Assembly (NCBI RefSeq): GCF_001956985.1
Contig: NZ_CP019082.1
Coordinates: forward strand, 558,001 to 622,000
Direction: 5' to 3'
Source: Paludisphaera borealis
GTDB taxonomy: Bacteria; Planctomycetota; Planctomycetia; Isosphaerales; Isosphaeraceae
Length of the DNA: 64,000 nucleotides
The notes under the pieces were generated by a model, which was not told where the DNA came from, ran no database searches, and worked only from the letters and a program-made list of their open reading frames with translations. Each line of letters begins with the position of its first letter. The stretch's first letter is position 1. Shown here in pieces: positions 37,200 through 44,564 of the stretch. The position numbers and the translations under genes were made by a program.

Positions 37200-37285
37200 G
37201 TAGGGGCGCCCCTTGTGGGCGCCCGATCGCCGAGCATGAGCGGTCGACGTGAAACGAACCGGGCACCCACAAGGGGCGCCCCTAC
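37200..37285. repeat. Palindromic dispersed-type repeat
   Basis: Two 25-base arms (37200-37224 and 37261-37285) are inverted copies with one mismatch: GTAGGGGCGCCCCTTGTGGG... and its complement, with a 36-base loop. The arm sequence is of the GTAGGGGC-type seen as a mobile palindrome in many bacterial genomes. It abuts a truncated gene. Confidence 0.65.
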
Positions 37286-37325
37286 CAGCCCCGGTCGTGA
37301 CGCCATGCGAAAAGCCCCCCCTTTT

Positions 37326-37373
37326 CATGAGACTGGGCGTCCCGGCGGCGTCATGGTGGTTTGTATTGGGAGG
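37326..37373. repeat. 48-base dispersed repeat, copy 1
   Basis: Begins CATGAGACTGGGCGTC and includes GGCGTCATGGTGGTTTGT; a close copy lies at 39422-39469 with about ten changes. Both copies are in intergenic DNA, one before ParD/ParE and one after the GH43 gene, so they flank a two-kilobase block. A third, partial copy of the first ten bases (CATGAGGTCG) is at about 37404. Confidence 0.5.
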
Positions 37374-37667
37374 CCGATCGCGGCGCGACCCAGAGCCCCT
37401 TTTCATGAGGTCGGGGGCCCCAGACTGGGGCATGACGATTCGTGTGCCATTGTTACTCACGCCCCGTATACTGGCGTCCAGAGGACGGGCGGTATTGGCG
37501 TCATGGTACAATCACATGGGTGGCGAAAGGATTGTCGTGGCGACCGCCGGCCGGGCCGCCAATCGGTCGGCCGGCTCCGGTCGAATCGATCAGACCGTGG
37601 CCCGCGATGCTCGGGAGATCGGTGTAACCGGTTCGCCGTCGGACCGGACGACTTGAGGAGCAGTCAG

Positions 37668-37934
37668 ATGACGACCTTGAAGGTGTCGATCCCGGACGAC
37701 CTGATGAAGTTGGTCGAGGCGCAGGTCGCCGAGGGCCGCTACGGCTCGCCCGACGAGTATCTCGGGGAGTTGGTGCGGCGCGACGATCGGAAGCGGCAGG
37801 CCAAGCGGGCGTTGGAGGACAAGCTCCAGGAGGCTCTGGACGGCGGCCCGGCAGAGCTCATGACCCGCGAGGAATGGGATTCGATGCGCCAGGAGGCGCT
37901 CGACGGCCTGGCCGGTGAGGACATCCGGCCATGA
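37668..37934 (+). CDS. parD: ParD-type ribbon-helix-helix antitoxin
   Basis: An 88-residue antitoxin. The N-terminal TLKVSIPDDLMKLVEAQV is a ribbon-helix-helix DNA-binding start, followed by the ParD segment GRYGSPDEYLGELVRRDDR and an acidic C-terminal tail that would wrap the toxin. GAGGAG precedes the ATG at 37668, and the ATG of parE overlaps its stop by four bases (ATGA). As in other ParDE pairs it presumably represses its own operon. It lies at the end of a repeat island. Confidence 0.88.
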   Translation: MTTLKVSIPDDLMKLVEAQVAEGRYGSPDEYLGELVRRDDRKRQAKRALEDKLQEALDGGPAELMTREEWDSMRQEALDGLAGEDIRP

Positions 37935-38254
37935 GCCGGATCGTCCGGAGGATCGCCGCGAGGCTGGACATGGTCGAGGCGTACCGCTACTACGCCCGGA
38001 AGGCCGGCCGCCGGACCGCCGATCGCTTCTTCGCCCGCGCCGAGGCGACGTTCCAAAGGCTTGCCACATTTCCGGGCGCGGGGACGGTCTACAATCCCGA
38101 CCGGCCGGCGCTTGCGGACCTGCGGTATTTTCCCATCGCCAGATTCCCCAATCAGATCGTCTTCTGCAAGCCGATCCCGGACGGTGTCGAGGTCTACCGC
38201 GTTCTGCACGGGGCCCGCGACCTTGAGGGCGTCTTTGATTTGGAGTTCGATTGA
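37931..38254 (+). CDS. parE: ParE/RelE-family toxin
   Basis: A 107-residue toxin of the ParE/RelE fold. The start IVRRIAARLDMVEAYRYYAR, the central ADRFFARAEATFQRLATFPGAG and the strand pair LRYFPIARFPNQIVFCK and GVEVYRVLHGARDL are the family's landmarks. ParE members poison gyrase; RelE-like cleave mRNA; the lack of conserved RelE catalytic Arg/Lys/Tyr set and the HGARDL ending favour ParE. Translation is coupled to parD. Confidence 0.87.
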   Translation: MSRIVRRIAARLDMVEAYRYYARKAGRRTADRFFARAEATFQRLATFPGAGTVYNPDRPALADLRYFPIARFPNQIVFCKPIPDGVEVYRVLHGARDLEGVFDLEFD

Positions 38255-38311
38255 CCCGGCGCGAGAGCGTCGGAGTTCATCCGGCGGCGGGACGTTGATC
38301 GAGGAAAGCCC

Positions 38312-39388
38312 ATGATGCGACGCGAGTGGAGCGACGGAACGAAATTGGTCCTGGCGTCGATCCTCGTCATCCTGGTCGCCGGGCGGGCCTCGGCGCAGAC
38401 GGTGACGACCGCCGAGAGCCCGGACGGCTCGTTTCGGAATCCGCTGAAAGTTCACGGCGCCGATCCGTGGTTGATGCATCACGACGGCTGGTATTACCTG
38501 ACGGCGACGACCGGCGTCGACGTCCAGATGCGCAAGGCGCGGCGGCTGGGCGAGTTGAAGGACGCCGTCGACCAGGTGGTTTGGAAGGACGACGACCCGT
38601 GCCGCAACCGCGACGTCTGGGCACCGGAATTTCATCGGCTCGACGGCGGAACCGGGATCGGCCCGCGCTGGTATCTGTACTTCACGGCGTCGGACGGCCG
38701 GGAGCCCCACCACCGGATGTACGTGGCCGAGTCGGCCGGCGACGACCCGATGGGACCGTACACCTTCAAGGCCAAGTTGCTCACCGACCCCAAGGACGAG
38801 TTCTACGCGATCGACGGCACCGTGCTGACCATGCCCGACGGCGCGCGGTACTTCGTGTGGTGCGGTCGCCCGAGCACGGCCGGGCAGGGTCTCTACATCA
38901 GCCGGATGACGAATCCCTGGACGCTGACCGGCCCTCGGGTCTATCTGGAGGTCGACGGCTTCGGCTGCGAACACGTCCGCGAAGGGCCCGTCGCGCTGCG
39001 GCAGGACGGCCACGACCGGACCTTCTTGATCTACTCGGCCTGCGGGGCCGACACGCCCGATTACAAGCTCGGCATGCTCTCGATCGCGGCCGGCGACGAC
39101 CCGATGGACCCGGCCGGCTGGAAGCAGCACACCGAGCCGGTCTTCACGCGGAACGACGCGGCCAAGGTCTACGGGCCCGGTCACAACGCGTTCTTCCGCT
39201 CGCCCGACGGCCGGGAAGACTGGATCGCCTACCACGCCAAGACCGAGACGACCCGAGGCTACGCCGACCGATCCGCCCGCGCCCAGAAGTTCACCTGGAA
39301 CGCCGACGGCACGCCCAACTTCGGCAAGCCGGTCGGCACGGAAGTTGACGTCGCGCTTCCTTCCGGCGAACCGAAGCCGGGAAGGTAG
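38312..39388 (+). CDS. Exported glycoside hydrolase family 43 enzyme
   Basis: A 358-residue five-bladed beta-propeller of the GH43 type (arabinanase, xylosidase or galactosidase activities). Signal peptide ends about residue 29 (GRASA-QT). The catalytic base Asp is in GADPWLMHHDGWYYLTAT (Asp51), the pKa modulator Asp in the AIDGTVLT segment, and the general acid Glu in HVREGPVAL. It degrades plant-type polysaccharide side chains outside the cytoplasm. It follows ParE by 57 bases. Confidence 0.88.
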   Translation: MMRREWSDGTKLVLASILVILVAGRASAQTVTTAESPDGSFRNPLKVHGADPWLMHHDGWYYLTATTGVDVQMRKARRLGELKDAVDQVVWKDDDPCRNRDVWAPEFHRLDGGTGIGPRWYLYFTASDGREPHHRMYVAESAGDDPMGPYTFKAKLLTDPKDEFYAIDGTVLTMPDGARYFVWCGRPSTAGQGLYISRMTNPWTLTGPRVYLEVDGFGCEHVREGPVALRQDGHDRTFLIYSACGADTPDYKLGMLSIAAGDDPMDPAGWKQHTEPVFTRNDAAKVYGPGHNAFFRSPDGREDWIAYHAKTETTRGYADRSARAQKFTWNADGTPNFGKPVGTEVDVALPSGEPKPGR

Positions 39389-39421
39389 CCATCAAGGTCG
39401 GCTGGCGCGATACCCCATCTT

Positions 39422-39469
39422 CATGAGGCCGGGTGTCGCCGTGGCGTCATGGTGGTTTGTGTCGGGCGG
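39422..39469. repeat. 48-base dispersed repeat, copy 2
   Basis: CATGAGGCCGGGTGTC then GGCGTCATGGTGGTTTGT; matches the copy at 37326-37373 at about four of five positions. It lies in the 294-base gap between the GH43 gene and a membrane protein, in which nothing else is seen. Confidence 0.5.
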
Positions 39470-39682
39470 AATCAGGGCGGCGGAGCTCACCGGCGCTCCG
39501 GCTCGGCCGTCGCCGTTCCACTTCGTAACCGTGGCGGTGAAGCCCGGCGTGGGCCTGAAAATCGAGGATGCGCTCGATTTCGTCTCCGCTTGTGGCGGCG
39601 CGCGGGGGTCGTCATGATGGGCGCGGTCGATCCTGTCGATCGACGTCGATTCTCGCTCGGAAAACCGCGAGGAGCCAGGACG

Positions 39683-40462
39683 ATGAGCACGATCGAGCCC
39701 ACCGGGGAGATCTACGGGACGCAACCGGCCGGCGTTGGATTTCGGCGACTCGCGGTCCTGGCGATCGCGGCCGGCGTGGTCGCGGGAGTGGTTTCCTGGC
39801 TGATCGGCGAGCGGATCGTCGAGGCCTACCGGGGCGAGCTTTTTCCCAAGCTGCGGATCTCGCCGTCGCTGGAGGAGATCGCCCGTTTGGGCCAGGCGCG
39901 GCTTCTCAGCGCGCTGGCGACTTACACGGTGATGGGGGCGGTGTTGGGCCTGGCGCTCGGCGCGGCGGGGGGCCTGGCGCGCGGTTCGGCCTCGGCCGCC
40001 GCTCGAGCGGCGCTGGTGGGGGGCGTGCTGGGCGGCATCGCGGGAGGCGTCCCGGCGGCGATCGCGACGCCGCTGTTCTACGGCTGGCGCGACTCGCAAT
40101 CGACCGACTTGCTCGCGCCGCTGTTGATGCACGCCGCCATCTGGTCGGCCGTCGGCGGGGCGGCCGGCGCGGCGCTCGGCTTTGGTCTGGGAGACCGGCG
40201 CCGGCGCGTCGAGACCCTGGTCGGAGGCTTGGCCGGCGCGCTGGCGGCGGCGGTCGTCTACGAGATCGTCGGCGCGCTCGCGTTTCCGGTCGACCACACC
40301 GATCTGCCGGTGTCGAGGTCGAGCGTCACCCGAGCGGCGGCCCATGTGCTGGTCGCGGCTTGGACGGCCGCCGGCGCGGCCTGGGGGGCGTCGATCGCCG
40401 AAACGCAAAAGGGGCCGGCCGCGACGACCGACCCCTCGCCAGGCGAAGTCGAAGATCAGTAA
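39683..40462 (+). CDS. Glycine/alanine-rich multi-pass membrane protein
   Basis: A 259-residue protein with about six hydrophobic segments, several very rich in Gly and Ala ([46 protein letters not shown]), of unknown function and no recognised family. AGGAGCC precedes the ATG at 39683. Its last seven bases overlap the convergent DUF1559 gene. Confidence 0.7.
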   Translation: MSTIEPTGEIYGTQPAGVGFRRLAVLAIAAGVVAGVVSWLIGERIVEAYRGELFPKLRISPSLEEIARLGQARLLSALATYTVMGAVLGLALGAAGGLARGSASAAARAALVGGVLGGIAGGVPAAIATPLFYGWRDSQSTDLLAPLLMHAAIWSAVGGAAGAALGFGLGDRRRRVETLVGGLAGALAAAVVYEIVGALAFPVDHTDLPVSRSSVTRAAAHVLVAAWTAAGAAWGASIAETQKGPAATTDPSPGEVEDQ

Positions 40463-41568
40463 GCGTCGGCGCTGACGACCTCGCCGCCGGATCGCGTGCC
40501 GAGCGCCTGGTAGGTCATCATATCGACCGAATCCTTGATGAAGCGGACGCTGCCGTCGCTCATGGCGAAGTTCGCGCCGCCGGGGTGGTTGCTGCTGGCG
40601 TTGATATAGCTCGACCCTTCCATGGCGCAGTCGAAGCAGGCGGACGTCCGGCAACTGTGCCAGGGATATTGCTTGGAATTGGGCGGGACCACCGTGTTGA
40701 ACAGGGTGTACCCGCGCTCGCCGAGGGCCCAGGTCTGGCCGAGGTATTGCTTGAGCCCCGAGCCGTCGCAGCCGATGGGGCCTCCCGCGCACTGCGAGGT
40801 GATCTGAGCGGTGTTGTTCCAGAACGTGTTGCAGGCTTGCAACTCCTGGACGACGGCCGCGGGGGCGGACCGGGCGTCGAGGACCTCGGCCGCCGTGATC
40901 TGGTTGGCGCCCGACATGCCGTTGCCCCGGTAGTTGTTCAACTTGCCATAGTCGCCGACCAGGCCCTCGCCGAAGGCGATGGTGTTTGAGGATCCGTCGG
41001 TCAACCCGGCGATCGTCACCGACGCCGTCTGGTTGAGGTTGTTGTAGAGCCGGAAGATGCCGGTGGTGTTGCCGTCGCCGGGGTACTGCTGGGTCGAGTC
41101 GCCGATGCTGCCGTAGTAGTTGTTGATATTTTGCACGCCGGCGACGCCGTCGGACGGGCAGAGGAATGCGGCGATCCGCGACAGGTAGACCGTCGAATTG
41201 ATGGCGTCGGCCTGAGGCGAGTCGTAACAACAATTCCAGTTGAAATTGGCCGCGTTGTAGAGCGGGGTCTGCTCGACGTATGACAACAGCAACGCCTGCG
41301 GGCTCCAGGCCGTCCAGGTGGCGAGCTGACCTGGAGAAGCCGAGCCCGGGTAGCCGACGGTCGTGTCGATGCCCGGGGGGAAGGCCCCCGTGGCCGAAAG
41401 GTAATTATGGAGCCCCAGCGCCAACTGCTTGAGGTTGTTGGTGCACTGGATGCGCCGGGCCGCCTCGCGGGCGGACTGGACCGCCGGCAAGAGCAGCGCG
41501 ATCAACACCGCGATGATCGCGATCACCACCAGAAGCTCGATCAGAGTAAAACCTCGACGAATTCTCAT
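40456..41568 (-). CDS. DUF1559 protein with type IV pilin-like N-terminus
   Basis: A 370-residue DUF1559 protein, a planctomycete-specific family. The N-terminus is a prepilin signal: [25 protein letters not shown] with cleavage after Gly before Phe, then [23 protein letters not shown], the DUF1559 signature; the C-terminal H-X9-DG motif region appears as [20 protein letters not shown]. It is probably processed by prepilin peptidase and assembled as a pseudopilin. AAGGAG precedes the ATG. The small lipoprotein upstream is in the same orientation, the common pairing. Confidence 0.93.
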   Translation of the reverse strand: MRIRRGFTLIELLVVIAIIAVLIALLLPAVQSAREAARRIQCTNNLKQLALGLHNYLSATGAFPPGIDTTVGYPGSASPGQLATWTAWSPQALLLSYVEQTPLYNAANFNWNCCYDSPQADAINSTVYLSRIAAFLCPSDGVAGVQNINNYYGSIGDSTQQYPGDGNTTGIFRLYNNLNQTASVTIAGLTDGSSNTIAFGEGLVGDYGKLNNYRGNGMSGANQITAAEVLDARSAPAAVVQELQACNTFWNNTAQITSQCAGGPIGCDGSGLKQYLGQTWALGERGYTLFNTVVPPNSKQYPWHSCRTSACFDCAMEGSSYINASSNHPGGANFAMSDGSVRFIKDSVDMMTYQALGTRSGGEVVSADAY

Positions 41569-41736
41569 GATACCGTGCTCCTTGCGTGAGCATGCATTCG
41601 AGACGGACGAGATGGGATGCGCTGTCCATGGGGGTCGAAGACCCGAAGCCGGCCCGGAGAGGTGAGACGCGGAGCCGCTGCGTGTCTCAGTACGGAGCCT
41701 GAGCGCAAGTGGAGAGAGGAGAGAGGTTGCGCTCGA

Positions 41737-41946
41737 TTATCGCTTCTTCAGCGACTTGGGATGTTCCTTGGCCCGAGCGTTGTACATGTCGCGCTTGGAA
41801 TTGAGCTGGGCCTTCTGTTCCTCGCTGACCTGGACCTGGGTCCCTGATTGCTTCGATTCGTCGCTGCAGCCGGACATCAGCGAGGGAGATCCGAGAAACA
41901 AGCAAAGCAAGATTGCGCGTCCAACAGGACGACACGCCGATCGCAT
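41737..41946 (-). CDS. Small lipoprotein beside DUF1559
   Basis: A 69-residue protein with a lipoprotein signal ending LMSGC (Cys about residue 27) and a short charged mature part (SEEQKAQLNSKRDMYNARAK). Such tiny lipoproteins often accompany DUF1559 genes in planctomycetes; function unknown. GGGAGG precedes the ATG at 41946, 168 bases before the DUF1559 start. Confidence 0.7.
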   Translation of the reverse strand: MRSACRPVGRAILLCLFLGSPSLMSGCSDESKQSGTQVQVSEEQKAQLNSKRDMYNARAKEHPKSLKKR

Positions 41947-42272
41947 CGGAAAACGCCTCCCGGTAAAGAGCCGCCTACGACTGAGGAACCGAGGGGGCTG
42001 AAACCACTCGGCATGCGAATCTGGTGTGAATGCAATTTATCATGTTGCGGGCGCGTCGCAAGAGTCGGCATTCCCGAGTCGCCGGTGTAAGGGTCGGTCC
42101 GCATTCTTGTAGGCCGGCGTGAACTATAGCGGCGGCGGGCCGATCTCTTCTTGTCCCTCTGCGGCAGTTTTTGGAACAGAAGCGGCTGCGCGGCCTGGCG
42201 CATGTTCATCGCCGAGAGCTTGCGATCACACTGGCGTGTTGATCCGTTGCGCGGTCGAACAGCCGGTCCACG
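41947..42272. other. Intergenic region
   Basis: These 326 bases separate the lipoprotein gene from the end of the glycosyltransferase gene, both on the minus strand. It is a little less GC-rich around 42020-42045 (AATTTATCATG). No gene, hairpin or repeat is supported; the region presumably contains the lipoprotein promoter. Confidence 0.3.
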
Positions 42273-43583
42273 TCAGCGAGAGGGGGGCGGCGAATCGGCC
42301 AGGGGGGTCGCCTGGGAAGCCCGCGCCGCGATGACCCGGCGATAAATGCCGAGCATGTCGTCGATCTTGGTTTCCCAGTTGAACTCGTGCTCGACGCGCT
42401 GGCGGCCGGCGCGGCCGAGGCGGGCGCGAAGTTCGGGATCGGCGGCCAGCCGCGACATCCCCTCGGCGATCCCGGCGATGAGCGCTTCGCGGGAGTCGGG
42501 GGGCACGAGGATGCCGCACGAGTCGTCGAGGTAGTCGGTCGGCCCGCCCCAGGCGGTGGCGACGACGGGGAGGCCGCAGGCCATGGCTTCCAGCACGACC
42601 GCGCCGCCGCATTCGTAAAGGCTGGGTAGCACCAGGGCGTCGGCCTCGCGGAGCCGACGGGCGCATTCCACCTGAGTCTGCCACCCCGAGAACCGGACGC
42701 GGTCCTGGAGCCCGAGCCGTCCCACCTGTTCTTCCAGCGACGCGCGCATCGGCCCGTTTCCCAAGATCTCCAGCACCGGCGGCGGATTGGTCTGGACCCT
42801 CGCGAACGCTTCAAGTAGCAGGTCGACGGCCTTCCAGTCGACGAGGCGGCCGAGGAAGATGAACCGCGTGGGGCCGTCGCGGGGAGCCCGGTCTTCAGGA
42901 GGAGACCAGATCTCGAGATCGACGCCGTTCTCGATCAGCGTGATCACTTCGCCCCGGGCGCCGGCGGGCAAAGCCTGGCGCGTCCGCTCATTGGCGACCA
43001 GGAGGGCCGCTGCTTGCAGTTTGCCCGGCGACAGGCGGTTCACGAAGTTGGTCGCCCTGCGAGAGAGACGGAGGACGGCGGCGTCGACTCTCTTGGCGAA
43101 AGCCGGCGGGTACGTCATGTTGCCGTTCATGGGGCCCATGACGACCGGAACCTCCAGGCCGTACAACAACGACGGCTCGCGCGGCGAGACCAGGATCGGC
43201 TGGTGGACGACGTTGATGCGATGCTCGGCGATCAGGCGGCGGGCCGTCGCGCGGGCGGCCCGCTGGGTGCTCAGGCGGCTGGCGTAGGCGACCGTGAAGT
43301 GTGAGATCCGGCCGGGGAGCCGTCGGCCGATTTGATACGCCCGTTTATTGAGCGCGGTGTCGGGCAGGAAGTGCATCCGGTCAGCCTCGCCCGGCAGCAG
43401 GCCGATCAACTCGTCGCGCGTCCGCGAATGGACGACCAGCCACGCCTCGACCCCGCGCCGTCGCAGAAACCGGAAGTAGTGCCAGGGGAGAATCGCCTCG
43501 CCGCCGAATCGCACCGAGGCGTGCTCGCTGACGATCAAGACGCGGGGCGCGTCGTCGGTCTCGGTCGTCGTCGAGTCAGCCAT
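42273..43583 (-). CDS. GT4-family glycosyltransferase
   Basis: A 436-residue GT-B glycosyltransferase of family 4. The N-terminal acceptor half starts RVLIVSEHASVRFGGEAILPW, and the donor half has FLGRLVDWKAVDLLLEAF, GNGPMRASLEEQ and the E-x7-E motif region ECGGAVVLEAMACGLPVV. It transfers an activated sugar, probably to a surface glycan, in the cytoplasm. A GTG directly upstream (43586) is an equally good start. It follows the unknown gene at 43649-44395 by 65 bases. Confidence 0.87.
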   Translation of the reverse strand: MADSTTTETDDAPRVLIVSEHASVRFGGEAILPWHYFRFLRRRGVEAWLVVHSRTRDELIGLLPGEADRMHFLPDTALNKRAYQIGRRLPGRISHFTVAYASRLSTQRAARATARRLIAEHRINVVHQPILVSPREPSLLYGLEVPVVMGPMNGNMTYPPAFAKRVDAAVLRLSRRATNFVNRLSPGKLQAAALLVANERTRQALPAGARGEVITLIENGVDLEIWSPPEDRAPRDGPTRFIFLGRLVDWKAVDLLLEAFARVQTNPPPVLEILGNGPMRASLEEQVGRLGLQDRVRFSGWQTQVECARRLREADALVLPSLYECGGAVVLEAMACGLPVVATAWGGPTDYLDDSCGILVPPDSREALIAGIAEGMSRLAADPELRARLGRAGRQRVEHEFNWETKIDDMLGIYRRVIAARASQATPLADSPPPSR

Positions 43584-43648
43584 CACGGCGTGCTCCGCGC
43601 GGGGAGCCTGTTCTTCGGGACATGCGGAACACCTCTAAGGAAGGGGAG

Positions 43649-44395
43649 TCAGATCCAGAGCCAGGGAGCCAGCTTCAACGCCACGGCCCGGACCAGGGCC
43701 TTCCGATCCTGGTACGGCTTGTTGTCCCAGCCTCGATATCCCTCGATCCGAGGGACGCGCCGGAACCGAGGCGTGATTTTCAGGACGCTCGAACGCTCGT
43801 CCATCAGGTGGCGGAACTTCTCCTCCGCGCATTGACCATCTTCCCGGGTCGCCTCCGAGAGCCTGTGGCAGCAGTCCTTGATCACGCCCTGGTAGCCTTT
43901 TATGTTCCAGGCCAAGAGATACAGATCACACCACAAGATCGGGCGATTGCGATAGTTGCAATAGACGTCGAATTCGCTCGGCCGGTTCTGAACCAACTGT
44001 TCCATGTTGCGGATGATGTAGCGGCCGGTGCATTTCCAGACGACCAGGTCGTCGGTCGGCTGCAAGAACCGCGCGTGCTTCATCGCATGGTCGACGAGCT
44101 TGAACTCGCCGAAGCCTCGACCGTAGTTCGGCGGAAAGTCGAGCCCCTGGAACGAGACGAACTCGACCCGGCCGCCGGCGCCCGCCTCTTCCGCGACGTT
44201 CTCGAGCGGCCTCAGATCGGCCCCCGAATTTTCGCAGAAGACGATCGAATCGAAGCTCCGTGCCAGCAATCCCATGTAGAAGCGCAAAGCCCGTTCGTAG
44301 TCCTTCAGCCGCATCGCCGGGTCGGTGCGGGTCATCGACTTGATCCCGGTGAGCGGGATGATCGTCGCGCTCAGCAGCAGCACGTTCCGGGGCAT
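43649..44395 (-). CDS. Putative glycan-biosynthesis protein of unknown family
   Basis: A 248-residue protein not assigned to a named family. It has a strand-helix start (VLLLSATIIPLTGIKS), a region FDSIVFCENSGADL and KCTGRYIIRNMEQL, which look like a GT-A-type Rossmann part with a KCTGRY box, and five cysteines. The neighbour is a GT4 enzyme, so a transferase or sugar-modification role is likely but is inference. The ATG at 44395 follows GAGAGG. Confidence 0.55.
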   Translation of the reverse strand: MPRNVLLLSATIIPLTGIKSMTRTDPAMRLKDYERALRFYMGLLARSFDSIVFCENSGADLRPLENVAEEAGAGGRVEFVSFQGLDFPPNYGRGFGEFKLVDHAMKHARFLQPTDDLVVWKCTGRYIIRNMEQLVQNRPSEFDVYCNYRNRPILWCDLYLLAWNIKGYQGVIKDCCHRLSEATREDGQCAEEKFRHLMDERSSVLKITPRFRRVPRIEGYRGWDNKPYQDRKALVRAVALKLAPWLWI

Positions 44396-44564
44396 CGCGT
44401 GTCATCCTCTCGAACCGTTTTCGATCCGTAATATGCTGAATTGCTGACGTTCGATGATTTGCAAGTGAAGACGTTCGCGCCCCCTCCCCGTATGCTTTGG
44501 ATATGGTACTGGACTCTCCCACGTCCTTTCAATACGCCTTGCGGGCTTCGGCTGGGACGTCGGC

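Larger units (their letters stand above)
36334..37667. other. Repeat-rich non-coding island
   Basis: Over 1.3 kb without an intact gene. It holds two 103-base copies of an extragenic repeat (36490-36592, 36750-36852), a broken gene end (37067-37186), a 25-base inverted repeat (37200-37285) and one copy of a 48-base repeat shared with 39422-39469. The base composition is less GC-rich than neighbours. It ends with a ParD/ParE pair, the pattern of a decaying, insertion-prone spot. Confidence 0.6.
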
